Source: Tenrec ecaudatus
Lineage: Eukaryota; Chordata; Mammalia; Afrosoricida; Tenrecidae
DNA length: 64,000 nucleotides
Direction of reading: 5' to 3'
Assembly: GCF_050624435.1 (NCBI RefSeq)
Contig: NC_134537.1
Location: 18,348,584-18,412,583 of the forward strand
Shown here: in pieces, positions 9,853 through 20,219 of the stretch
How the letters are laid out: every line of letters begins with the position of its first letter
Numbering within the stretch: the stretch's first letter is position 1
Position numbers and translations under genes: made by a program
The notes under the pieces: generated by a model
The model's input: only the letters and a program-made list of their open reading frames with translations
Told to the model about the DNA's origin: nothing
Database searches by the model: none

Positions 9853-11812
9853 TATAGATCATTTTATTCAGTGGCAGCTAGCTACTTCATGGCAGTTTGC
9901 TCAAGGCCCCAGACCAAGAATAAGGACAAGTTGTGTCTGCTTTGGGATTTCCCCACAACCTTTCCAAATCCCACGGTAGGAATTCAGCCCTGTTTGGAGT
10001 TGAGGTGTGTGCAGGGAGGGGGCCAGGATGTCCGGGTTCAGCTGCTGTCTCCTTTCCTTTTCCCAATCCGACAGGGCTGGCAAGGCAGGTGTTTTTGCAT
10101 TCTCTTCTGAGATTGGAGTTCTCCCCACGCCGAGCACACAGTGAAAGCGACTGGTCAGCTACGCGGAGGCCTTGCTGTGTTAAACAGAGGCCAGAGGAAC
10201 GTACACTGCTCTTTCCCGTCCATGCACAGCTTGCCTTTCATGACTTTTGTCTTGCTATGGACTTGCAAAATCAGAGCTATGATTCAGAGATGATCAGTGC
10301 CTCTTTGGGGTAAGTTTGAGTGCAGAGGCTGTAAATGACCATGATCTGAGGAGGAAACCAACTATATTCAAAATGCCCCCCATATTATCCTCTTTCCATG
10401 CATGGTTTTACAGTTCCAGATGATTTCCTCATGTGCCCGGCAGATCTGGTCTTAGAGTCCAAGGACCGACTCATTCATGAAAAAAAAAAAGGTTCTTAAT
10501 TGAGTTTTTGGTGGCCGTTTAGATAGCAAGTTCATTTCTCATTAGTGGTCTCCAGCCAGCGATATTATTTGTATTTATCACAGTATATATAGTCTCTTTA
10601 ATTGTGTTCCGTGTCTTCCCTTTCCAATACTCTAGTGTCCCTGTCCCCTTATCTTCTCATGTCTGCTTTGAGCCTCTCACTGACGACATGGGGGATGTCT
10701 TTCAGTTTGTGGGCCCTTCTGCTCTGGCGAGGAGGTGAACTTAGGAAAGGTTCGGTTCTAGGGTTAAAGAGGGACTCTCTTCTGTTTTAGTTTGTCTGCT
10801 CTGTTTGCTCTTTTGAAACTCGGCTTTTGAGTTTGGCTGGGTCGCTTTTTCTCCCATCGGATTGTGACCCCAGTCAGATGAGGCTAGCAACAGAGAACTT
10901 GTTTTAAACTGCATTTCGAAGGGTGCTCTCTGACGCCAGTCGTTTCCTGTCCAAAGGATAGAATTTCCCAGGGGTTAAGTGAGTAACCCCCACCCCACCC
11001 CCCGCATCCTGAGAGAGCTGAAAAAGATTTTATTGTGGGTGTATATGTATATGCTTACAGGTGGGGGCGGGGCACAAAGGAATCAGGTCAGAAAGTGAAA
11101 TGCTGGATGCTGGATAGGGAGGGGGTGGGGGAGGAGACAGAGATAAAGTGTAAAATGTGCAAAGGAGAACAGAATGGTTACATCCTCTGAAGCAGCTGTA
11201 CCCAGGGGGCAGTTTGCTATGGAAACGCAGGAAGCACCAGAGATCTGGGCACAAGGGAAGCCTTGCTTGGAGCATCCAAACTGGAAGTAGCTCTCTTCCC
11301 ACCAGACAGCCTGGGGCTATACAACACCGCTCTATGCCGAGGCCACAGGGTGCAAGCAGCCAGCAAATGGCAGTTTGTAGAGCCTATTTGGGAAAGAAAT
11401 GAAAAGCAACCTCCTGACAAATGAAGTGGAGGAAGGATTTGAAATCAAAGGGAATTTTGAGCAGTGACTGATGGATAGATGGGTGTAAGTAAGAGAGCGG
11501 CCCCTCTGAGCCAGGTGGTGTGAGGCAGGGACCAGACAGGGATGTGACCCAAGACAACCGAAGAATGGGATGTGAAAGATGGAGTCAGAGAGATAAACAG
11601 AGTCCCTCCCCTAACCATAATGGTCAAGGGTTTCTCCCATTTCTTAAGGAGGGCCTGTAAGTGAACAGCAGAGCTCTCTTGTACACTGTTTGCAGTGCAC
11701 TATTTAATTAAGCTATTGTTCTGCCAGTTGTACATGGTTTTCTTTTTCAGGACAGAATTTGTGTCACCCTCCATGGATTATTTTGTCATTCTAAAGTCTG
11801 TCGTAAAAGACC
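9853..11812. other. Mostly unique sequence, no gene recognised
   Basis: About 2 kb with an A run (10479-10490), C-rich (10987-11004) and purine-rich (11116-11140) patches, but no clear repeat landmarks. Open frames of 60-126 codons overlap antisense partners. Nothing supports an exon. Confidence 0.45.
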
Positions 11813-11938
11813 CCCTCTTAATGATGATGGCCGCCAATGTACGAATGTGCTCGACACAATGGGTGTCTGTACGGATTGTGATATGAGTTGTACGTGCCCT
11901 CAGTAATATTATTAAAAACAACAACAACAAACCCTCTT
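11813..11938 (+). mobile_element. Very short sense L1 3'-end insertion
   Basis: About 110 bp of L1 3' terminus: 'aatgatgatggccgccaatg', 'acgaatgtgctcgacacaat', 'ggattgtgatatgagttgta', then an A/C-rich tail. A short direct repeat, 'ccctctt', lies at 11813-11819 and 11932-11938 and may be the target duplication (similarity extends a few bases further). Confidence 0.8.
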
Positions 11939-12616
11939 GATGTTGTTACGGGTGTTTCTTCTCACTGGGAGGATCTGGAAGGGAAAACTGGGTACACAGA
12001 GTGGGCAAAACAAAAAGCACCCAGAGGAAGCTGTTTCCCACCCCGATGTCTCTTGGTTTATAATATTAAAGGGCAGAGGGACAGCAAGAGATAAGAGAGG
12101 TTGACAGGCACCAAAACAATCAGGAGAAAGGAGAAAGAACAGAGGAGAGTGAGCATGTAAAAAAAGGAGTGTAACTGCAGACAGCTCCAGGGGAGTCTGC
12201 AAAATCAACAGAGAAGTCAGATGAATGCTTTGCATAAATTGCATTATTTTGCATTGAGCTGAAAAGAGGAAAGTATACTAGGGTGAGGGGGAGGCAAGGT
12301 GGTGGTAGATTTAAAGAGGGCAGAAAGGGTGTCTCCTTCCAGTTCTAAGGACCGAAGTATGAGGCCAGTGGAGACAGAAATTGCTAGCAAAAGCAGAAGC
12401 AACTTTTCCTAAGCGTTGTAACACACGTAGAATGCAAGAGGTGGCTTCCCTTCCAATGCTAAATGGAATCCATTACCTGTCAGGCCTCCTACGGTATCAC
12501 CTTTACAGTCTCATTAGGGCACAGCTGGTTCCCGGGATAACAACTGAAGCAAGGTGGGGAGGAGACACTGCCCTTGGGTGACTTCATGAGGTCATCTCCT
12601 AATGAACCGGGGAGGC
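11939..12616. other. No recognised feature
   Basis: Purine-rich unique-looking sequence; no gene or repeat was assigned. Confidence 0.45.
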
Positions 12617-13016
12617 TGTTATGGATTAAACTGTGCCCTGCCCCCCCTGCCCCTCAAACAGATGTTGAAACTCCCAGTCTCCATGCGCGTGGTTCTAACC
12701 CCATTTGGGGTTGTTATGTTCCCGAGGCAGGGTAGGTCGAGTGTGCCTTACACCCCATCTCTTAGAGATTTAAAAAGCGCAGATTAAGCAGCAGAGACGG
12801 AGGAGGAAAGCTACCACGCCACTTGAAGATGGCACTGGAGCAGAAGCGCAGAAGAGACCAGGATCTTCCTCCTGAGTCAACGGAGAGAGAAAGTGGCCCG
12901 CAAAGCTGGTGCGATGGAGGCCTTGTGCCTTCTAAACCCTGAACGAATCCGTGATGGTGGTGAGAGCCGTCCACTTGTGGTCTTTCTGCTTTAGCAGCAC
13001 AAGGTGACTAAGAGAC
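12617..13016 (+). mobile_element. MaLR (MLT1-like) solo LTR, sense
   Basis: It begins 'tgttatggattaaactgtg', continues 'cagatgttgaaactcccag' and 'ggttctaaccccatttgggg', has 'gaagagaccaggatcttcct' mid-element, and finishes 'cacttgtggtctttctgct' and 'agcagcacaaggtgacta'. This is the layout of MLT1/MaLR LTRs (ERV class III, non-autonomous). No internal coding region follows, and target duplications are not clear. Confidence 0.7.
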
Positions 13017-14022
13017 TGTCCACAAAGGCAGGTTGTGCACCAGAAGAGGAAGCAAACGCGGGGCACCAGACGGTTCCTCATTTGTGAACGCCACTCTTGC
13101 GATACTCTCCAAGGGTTACTGGTTACAGTGAGATGACCGCTTCCAGGGAGTGACAGGAGATGATGGAGATAGAGGTCGGTGGAATTCTGCTTGTTCTATT
13201 CATAGGCCCCTCTTACCAACTCCCAGGAACCTATGATTATCCTCACGTCACTCCCTAACAAACCAAGGCTTAAATAAGGTGCTTCTAGCCTCAAAGCAAG
13301 AAGCTGCTCGATTGATGTTGCCACTGTGTTCTGCGGACTCCCATTTCGAATACAATCCCCCACAGACACTGAGAGGCTGTCTTTCAGTCCTGCGCCAGGA
13401 ATTAGAGAGCGATATGTCAGAGAAGAGAGGCAGCTCACTCAGACAGGTCAGTGGAGAAAACAAGCTCCAGAGGGGGGTAGGGGGCGGGATGGATCAAGGT
13501 CAAGATCAAAAAGATCTCTGCAAGAGGAGGAAGAACTGTTTGTCTCAGCCAGGCTCGACTGTAGGTAGGTGTATTTGCTCATGAAGAGTCTTGTCATTGT
13601 GTGCATGACGTGAAGCTGGCTGGAGTCAAGCCTGGACTCGACTCGCACCCTTGCACACTTGTCTGTGTTTCCTCTTTCTCAGCTGGAACGTGAGGAAGGC
13701 CGATGCAGGCAGCTGGCAGGGTTGTGGTGAGAAGTCACCATAGACGCGCAACGGTGGCAGAGGGCATGTTCCAAAGATGGCGCAGCAACAAGCCAGGCCT
13801 GCATGCGTGTCTTAACCCTCTCACTGAGGAGGTGCGGACTGCCATCTCCCCCTGCCTGTGAATATGGGCAGAGAGAGACTGGTCTGACTGGCAGATAATG
13901 GCCGAAGTGATGCCTTCAGGCTAAGCCTTCGATAGTCACAGCTTCGAATCCCATCCCTACTCCCTCAGGACACTTGCCTTCAGAAATTAGCTACCACGCC
14001 TTGAGAAAGCAACACGAACTGT
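13017..14022. other. No recognised feature
   Basis: Unique-looking sequence. A weak tRNA-like string around 13915-13960 ('ggctaagccttcgatagtc', 'agcttcgaatcccatccc') may be a remnant SINE head but is too degraded to call. Confidence 0.4.
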
Positions 14023-14352
14023 TGTTGTTTTTTAATCATTTATTAGGGGCTCATATAACTCTTATCACAATCCATACACACATCAATTGTGTAAAGCACA
14101 TCTGTACATTCATTGCCCTCATCATTCTCAAAACATTTGCTCTCCACTTAAGCCCCTGGCATGAGTTCCTCATTTTTTCCTCTCCCTTCCTGCTCCCCCT
14201 TTCCCTCATGAACCCTTGATAATTTATAAATTATTATTTTGTCATATCTTACACCATCTGACGTCTCCCCTCACCTACTTTTCTGTTGTCCGTCCCCCAG
14301 GGAGGAGGTTATATGGAGATCCCTGTAATTGGTTTCCCCTTTCCACTGCACC
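14023..14352 (-). mobile_element. Antisense L1 3'-UTR insertion
   Basis: Continuous reverse L1 3' UTR from poly-T through 'catttattaggggctcatat', 'caattgtgtaaagcacatct', 'tgaacccttgataatttata', 'ttctgttgtccgtcccccag' and 'ggaggaggttatatggagat'. It is one of the less diverged copies. Exact target duplications were not found. Confidence 0.88.
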
Positions 14353-15299
14353 CTTAAGGAGAGGTCAACATCGAATGGCAAAGAACCAAAGTTCCCACCT
14401 GGCAGCCAACATCAAATACTGGGTCGAGAGAGATGTCTTCCATTGCTCCCAGCCGCTGCATTTTCGGACAAGATTGGGCGCTTTTAGCATGGTGTGACTG
14501 TTCCATTGTATTTTCTGAGGACAGACAGCTTACCTCATTTCCTCTTCATTGATTTAGTAGGCATTGCTAGAATAAATTGACCCCAACAAGGTTAAATTCC
14601 CACATCAATCCATTTGGTAACCCAAATAGTCTGGAATATACCACCAACATTTCAATAGACAAGATAGAACAATGATTAAACACAATCCCCATCCCCTTCA
14701 GCTCTTAACAGAAGGAGCAAAACTTTTATTCTACGAGTCCCTGACAAATGTGCTAGCTGAGGATTTGCTGATTTACTCTTAGACTTTGTCCGGAAATCAG
14801 GAAATTGTAATATGTAGTTCAAAGGTGCTCAATCATAACTCTTGTCATAGAGGAACACATAATAATAAAACTGTATATTTAAATGGTCTTACATAGGATT
14901 TAAAATTCCTTAATCTCAAGTGAGGTTTACTAATGCATTTGTGTGGGCTTAGCATAAAAATATATAGTGGTCATAGAATATAATGATCGGATGTGTGTTT
15001 GCGTCAACTCGCAGCTGCAGAAAGGTGTGAGGTAGTATGCGCATGCCACAGAGAGATGTGTACAATTATGAGGACAAAGACAAACTAGTGCCTACTTTGT
15101 TGTTGTTGCATCTATATGAGATTAGTAAGAAATCAAACCCAGGAGTAGCATTTGGAAGAGGATCTGGCATATTGCCACATATCCAAATGCTATGCAAATA
15201 TGCGGCCCTCACTCTACCCCTGGAGAAGAAATGAAATACTATGAGATCCAGGTATCATACATGTCTCTCAAGAGCTGTGAAGGTCAATGTTTTATCTTA
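14353..15299. other. No recognised feature
   Basis: AT-rich unique-looking sequence, no repeat landmark or exon evident. Confidence 0.5.
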
Positions 15300-15670
15300 C
15301 TTGCAAGCTAACATGTGATATTGTCAAGGACGTTTCAAGGATGCTGTAGAAGACTTGAGACTCCTGAGTTTAGAAGCAAGGATGAATTTATTATGCATAT
15401 CAATAATAGGAGCAAGAGAAGCAACATTTTGGTACCAATACCCCAAACTCCAACTTTCACCAAGTGATGGGAAGCAATCCGGACACTTATACAGGGGTCG
15501 GTCTAGATTTGGGGAACTTGAATGTTACATAATGTGCAGTAAGCGTGTTTGACCTTGGCTTCCGAGCGAGAGATGTTACCTTGACTCTACTGACACACGA
15601 AGCGCACCTGCCCTCCGCTCTGCAGGGAGTCACTACTTCTGTCGTCTAAGACTGCAGTAAAATCTCCCGT
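15300..15670 (-). mobile_element. Possible endogenous retroviral LTR, antisense (tentative)
   Basis: Read on the minus strand, this stretch has promoter-like CpG-bearing sequence, then an AATAAA signal ('taataaattcatccttgct' in reverse of 15380s) followed by a short U5-like segment. No internal viral gene, primer-binding site or paired LTR is visible, so this rests on composition and signal order only. Confidence 0.3.
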
Positions 15671-16149
15671 TGCTCAGGAGGGAAATAAATGATCATCAGA
15701 CTACAGACCGTATATTTGTTGGTCCAAAGTAATCATTGTGGTTCAGGAATCGCCACACTGGAACACGTCATAGAAACGGACTTCTTGCTAGTGAGCTGCT
15801 GCCAGGCACCTGAGAGAAGCAAAAGCAGAGTCCCTCTGGAGGCCGCTTTCCCAACGCAGCCTTCAAAGGATTCCATTGAAGATAAGCTCACGGTATAAAC
15901 TTATAGAACATGTAGGTAAGACTTCACCATATGCAAGGACTCCATCCCATAGGACACTATGACAGAGACAATAAAATATTTTGCTTAGAATAGGTAGATA
16001 AAAGGATTAATGGAAACAATAAGGGATATGGTAAGAATAAGAAAAAATACAAATTGTACAGGTAAATTTAAAAACAAAACAAACCACTAATAATTAATTT
16101 TTACTGCTAACAAAGTGGAGTGGCTTATCTTAGTGATTATAACTAATAC

Positions 16150-16372
16150 CCAAACTCGCTGCCATCACCCGGATGCTGGCTCATAGGACTCATAGCGACC
16201 CCACAGGAGAGGGTAGAAGTGCCCTTGTGAGTTTCTATGACTGTAGCTTTTCCCGAGACTGTAACTTTAACAGGAAGCTCTATTTTTCTCCGGAGAAGTG
16301 GCAGATGGCTTCGAACTACAGACCTTGGGGTTAGCAGTCCAAAGTGTATCTACTCTACCACTAGAGCTCTCA
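16150..16372 (-). mobile_element. AfroSINE, antisense
   Basis: 'aaactcgctgccatcacccg' (tail), 'ggactcatagcgaccccaca', 'tctccggagaagtggcagat', 'ggcttcgaactacagacctt' and 'ggggttagcagtccaaagtg' (reverse tRNA-like head), nearly full length. Confidence 0.85.
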
Positions 16373-16519
16373 CTCTAGACAAAACACAAAAAGAAAAAAA
16401 AAATCATCTCCCAAAATACAAGTCCCTGAGAACCCTGAAATATAAGCCAGCATTCGAAGAAATGATCTTATGGGTGGGACCCAGTTTGGGTAAACTTTGT
16501 CTTTTTAATTATTGGATTA

Positions 16520-16547
16520 AAGAGAGAGAGAGAGAGAGAGAGAGAGA
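16520..16547 (+). repeat. (AG)n microsatellite
   Basis: Uninterrupted AG dinucleotide run of about 14 units. Confidence 0.98.
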
Positions 16548-16807
16548 CTCAGAAAGTGAGAGAGGAGAGAATTGGAGGGAAGGAACCCCCTAGTTGTGTG
16601 CTTGAACCAGAGGTCGTTCTAGGCTCATCGGGGAACCAACGTCAGCACAGGACAGGCCCAAAGCAGTAGAGTGAGGGCCTTGAAAAAGACACGGATGCTG
16701 GAATCCCTGCTCCATGACAAATGAGATTGGAGTTGTCTTCTACACCTCGCTGCGTGGATTGCCTGATAAAACTGAAAACCAACCCACACCCAAACAAACA
16801 AAACTCC

Positions 16808-16808
<1 letters not shown>

Positions 16809-16838
<30 letters not shown>
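16809..16838 (+). repeat. (AAGC)n microsatellite
   Basis: About seven uninterrupted tetranucleotide units, at the A-rich end of a lysine/asparagine-like low-complexity stretch. Confidence 0.97.
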
Positions 16839-17069
16839 TAAACACCCTCCCTGAGTTTTCTGATGTGTTATTTAAGAAAAACAACCAAACCAAGGAAACG
16901 TGCACACTCACAACCAACTCTCGAAGAAGAAAGGACAGATAGCTATCAAGATGATCCAGACCTCAAATTAGCTAAGATAATTATGTTCCTTCTGAAGGTG
17001 AAGCACTTGACCTGAATGGAAAGATAGAGACTCCAAAACAAGTAGGGAGGTACAAGAAATGAATATATA

Positions 17070-17275
17070 TGTGTATATATTTTATTAAGGGTTCACGAGG
17101 TAATAGGGTGGGGGAAGGAGCGAATAAAGAGGAGTTGATATTAAGGGGTGCAAATAGAAGGAAATGTTTTTAAAATGATGATGGTAGCATCTGTACAAGT
17201 ACCCTTGATGTAATGGATTATGGATTGTTATAATATCTGTAAGAGCCTCAAATTTTAAAAATCTGTAAAAAAGAG
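17070..17275 (+). mobile_element. Sense L1 3'-end fragment
   Basis: 'ttattaagggttcacgaggt', 'gaggagttgatattaagggg', 'tttttaaaatgatgatggta', 'ggattgttataatatctgta' and 'agagcctcaaatttt'. It lies directly upstream of an older L1-like body (17340-18010), so the two are separate insertions. Confidence 0.8.
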
Positions 17276-17339
17276 AACAAAAAAAGAAAGGAAATAGGGG
17301 AATGCAAAAGGAAATTTAGAACTGAAAAAATACAATATT

Positions 17340-18010
17340 CTATACATGTATATGTACATATAGTTCCACAGCAAAATGTAGAGGTCCCAGGAAAGACTCA
17401 TTGAAGTTGAAGAGAGATTAACATTATGAATCTGAAAACAGTAAGAACAAGAATTAAAAGTGAACAAAAGTCAGGGATACTGGAGACACAGAGGAGGATT
17501 GTTACCATTAGAGTCTCAACAGGGGAGGAAAATAAGATGGGTGCAGAAAACATGTTCAAATCAACAATGCCTGACAGTTTCTAAATTTGGTGAAAGACAA
17601 ATGGACAGATTCAAGAAGCTCAGCGATTCCCAAGTGGGATAAACACAAAGTAAACCAACCAGACATGTCGGAGTCCAGTGGGTTCACTCCGAAACAAGAG
17701 AACAAGGCCCCCGAGAGCAGGCAGACTAAAAGATCACATCAAATCTGTTGACAAAGGAAAGAGAATTGGACTGGTTGCAGACTTCTCTTCAGAGATCATG
17801 GAGGCCCGTGGACAGTGGAGCTATCTTCCCAAACTCCTGAAATGAAAGAGCTGCTGACTCAGAATTCTATATCCAATAGAATGATCTTCCAGGAAGAAAG
17901 CAAAACTAAGAAAATCAGCTACCACTAGACCTGCTCTTTAAAAAGTCCAAAACAATGCCACAGGAAATTATTTAGATAAAAGGGAAATGATAACAAGGGA
18001 CAACTTGGTG
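17340..18010 (+). mobile_element. Old L1/HAL1 ORF1-type fragment, sense
   Basis: Nucleotide landmarks of an L1 ORF1-like 3' half: 'tttctaaatttggtgaaaga', 'agattcaagaagctcagcga', 'gcagacttctcttcagagat', 'catggaggcccgtggacagt', 'cagaattctatatccaatag' and 'gacctgctctttaaaaagtc'. The frame is broken by many stops. It matches either standard L1 ORF1 or the 'half-L1' HAL1 lineage; I cannot separate them by eye. Confidence 0.65.
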
Positions 18011-18282
18011 CTTCAGGAATGAACAGCAATAAAGATGGTAAACACCGGGGTGAATTGTAAAAGCCCGGTTATCTCCTGGAAGTTCTTCACAGCAGGGATG
18101 ACTCTTGAGAGCAAAAATGACATCCTTGCCTAGCAGGGTTTCAATAGATAGGAATGGAAAGGGTATGAGAGGGAAGGAAGCCAAGGGACTGAACCGGCTG
18201 TAAGAATTCTGTGTTTTACTTGTCGTGGTAAAGTATTGCATCTACATGGACAAGAGAAGGCCTGTTTGTATTTTGTTATTCG

Positions 18283-18500
18283 TAGAGCAGCCGCAGAACC
18301 TTGGCGGTGGAGCGATTACGAGGTGAGCTGCTAACCACAAGGTCAGCAGTTGGAAACTCTCCACCTCTCCGAGTGAGAGAGACAGGGCTTTCGACTCTGT
18401 TTGGGTTACCGACTCAGAAAACCGGAGGGGCGGTTTCATCCTGTCCTACAGGGTCGCTAAAAGGAGGCTTTGACTTGGTGACAGTGAGTTTGGGTTTTAG
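18283..18500 (+). mobile_element. AfroSINE, sense
   Basis: Head 'ccttggcggtggagcgatta', 'gctgctaaccacaaggtcag', 'cagttggaaactctccacc', 'gactctgtttgggttaccga', 'cctgtcctacagggtcgcta' and end 'tgacagtgagtttgggtttt'. It retains several CpGs. Confidence 0.85.
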
Positions 18501-18627
18501 AGCGCAGTCACGGAAAGCAGCACCCAGAGAGATAAGGAAAGCGCCGACATGCCTATTTCAACACAATATTAAAGACCATTTAGAAGATTCAGGTGTGATT
18601 TCTGTGTTTCTGAAAAATATAAAACTA

Positions 18628-18720
18628 AAACACTTAAGGTCCCTGCCATCCGGTCCATGCCAACTCATGCGTTCACATAGGACAGGGTAGAACTGCCCCC
18701 AGGGGTTCTGAAGATGGTGC
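18628..18720 (-). mobile_element. AfroSINE tail fragment, antisense
   Basis: 'ccctgccatccggtccatgc' followed by 'acataggacagggtagaact' and 'gcccccaggggttctgaaga' is the reversed tail and middle of an AfroSINE; the head is missing. Confidence 0.65.
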
Positions 18721-18952
18721 TTTAATCACCCAGGTAAAGAGTGCTGAAGAAAAAATAAACTGGAAGCGAATCGAATCACACTGCCTGAAATGTAGCACAG
18801 GCGGAACAAACAGTTTGTGTTAATAAGGGAAGGGAAATACCTTTCGAAAGCTTTAAAATATCTAAAGGGAAGTAAGGAACGAATAATGTCATTAGTTTGT
18901 TCAATTCCATTTCACGTAAGTCAATTCACGGCTCACATAGAAAAACAACAAC

Positions 18953-19165
18953 CAAGAAGCCCTGGTGGCGCAGTGAATTAAGCATTGGGCTGCCAATACA
19001 AAGGATAGTGGTTCGAATCCATCAACCACTCCAAGGGAGACCTAGGAGGCAGTCTGCTTGCCTGCAGATGTACAGCCTTGGGGAACTCTGTGGAGCAGTT
19101 TTACTCTGTCCCATAGGACTGGGGTGAGTTGGGATCAAACCGACAGGAGTGGTTTATACCCTAAC
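18953..19165 (+). mobile_element. AfroSINE, sense, well preserved
   Basis: Canonical head 'gccctggtggcgcagtg', 'gggctgccaatacaaaggat', 'agtggttcgaatccatcaac', 'ggcagtctgcttgcctgcag', 'tttactctgtcccatagga' and the tail 'gagttgggatcaaaccgaca'. The internal pol III boxes (A-box-like 'gtggcgcagtg', B-box-like 'ggttcgaatcc') are readable. Confidence 0.93.
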
Positions 19166-19574
19166 AGGTGATAAAGTGACATTAACGTTTTGGAGTCTGG
19201 TCTGCTGTATGGAGACATTTCTGATTATGGTGCCTTCCCAGGTGCCCTCATCCTCGTGGGGTACAAGTATCCATGGCTGCCCGTTTGAAGGCAGCGATTC
19301 TGCACGTTCTACATTCACTTTCTGTGAATGGCCACATTTCTTGGCACCCCTTCAAATTTACGACGCAGCAGCCGATCAGAGGTGAGGTCATCTAAACTCT
19401 CTCAACTTTTGCTTTCCTGAGGAGCGAGCTGCTGGAACACCCTACCCCCCCACCCCCCTTGGAGCTCCTGGGCATGATGGTTTCCTGTGACTCTGGGAAG
19501 TGGGACGATTGCCAAACGGTTAGTGAAAGCAGAATGGGGTAGCGATGGCCACTCAGAGACTAGCTAGACTTCAC

Positions 19575-19775
19575 TTGAACCCATTGTCCCCGAGTCGATT
19601 CTGATTCATAGCGACCTTATGGGACATAGAAGAAGTGCCACAGGGCCTTCCCAGGCTGTAGTTTTTGAGAAAGTAGACTGGCACATCTTTCTCCCACGCC
19701 GTGGCTGGTGGGCTTGAATCACTGATCTGTCAGTAAGCTGCCAAACATCTCACCATTACTCTACCAGGTCTCCTT
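19575..19775 (-). mobile_element. AfroSINE, antisense
   Basis: 'gtccccgagtcgattctgat', 'tcatagcgaccttatgggac', 'acatctttctcccacgccg' and 'ggctggtgggcttgaatcac', ending in 'actctaccaggtctcc'. Near full length. Confidence 0.88.
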
Positions 19776-19839
19776 TACTTCCCTTTAAGAATTAAAAGCT
19801 TGCGTGATGTTAGCAGGTTACATGGTGTCAAACAATAGC

Positions 19840-20200
19840 ACACTCTGTAACAATAACATAACAATGTTGCCATTTACTTGACCAGGTACTAGCACTACCT
19901 TTAACCTTTTCAATAATTTTAAAAGACAGGCACCATCATACCCAGGAGCCCTGGTGATTGCTCATTGGGTTGCAGTCCACATGATAGACGGTTCAAAACC
20001 ACTAGCAGCTCCTCGGGAGAAAGACTGGACTTTCTACTCCTGTGAACAGTTACCGGCTAGGAGACCCACAGGGGGTCACTATGAGTCAGCAGGGAGTTGT
20101 CAATGGCAGGGAGTTGTTCTTAATTATACTCATTGTACTAATGAGGAAATAGGTTCTGGGAAAGACGAAATCCCAATTCTATGACAGATCTGTCTGACCC
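19840..20200 (+). mobile_element. MIR/L2-type element split by an AfroSINE
   Basis: Left part 19840-19941 ('accaggtactagcactacct', 'ttaaaagacaggcaccatca') and right part 20131-20200 ('attgtactaatgaggaaata', 'ctatgacagatctgtctgac') read as one ancient MIR-like series once the AfroSINE between them is removed. Confidence 0.5.
19942..20130 (+). mobile_element. AfroSINE, sense, nested in an older element
   Basis: 'caggagccctggtgattgct', 'gacggttcaaaaccactagc', 'agctcctcgggagaaagact' and 'gggtcactatgagtcagcag'. It interrupts a MIR-like element and is therefore the younger of the two. Confidence 0.88.
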
Positions 20201-20219
20201 TAATATTGTACTCTTTCTA

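Noticed and set aside
9352..10110. 252-codon plus-strand open frame
   Set aside because: It runs straight through an AfroSINE and the SPIN element, so its sequence is made of transposon pieces and is not a gene.
18953..19060. tRNA gene
   Set aside because: A- and B-box-like strings are those of an AfroSINE head; no cloverleaf with an acceptor stem can be folded and a SINE tail follows.
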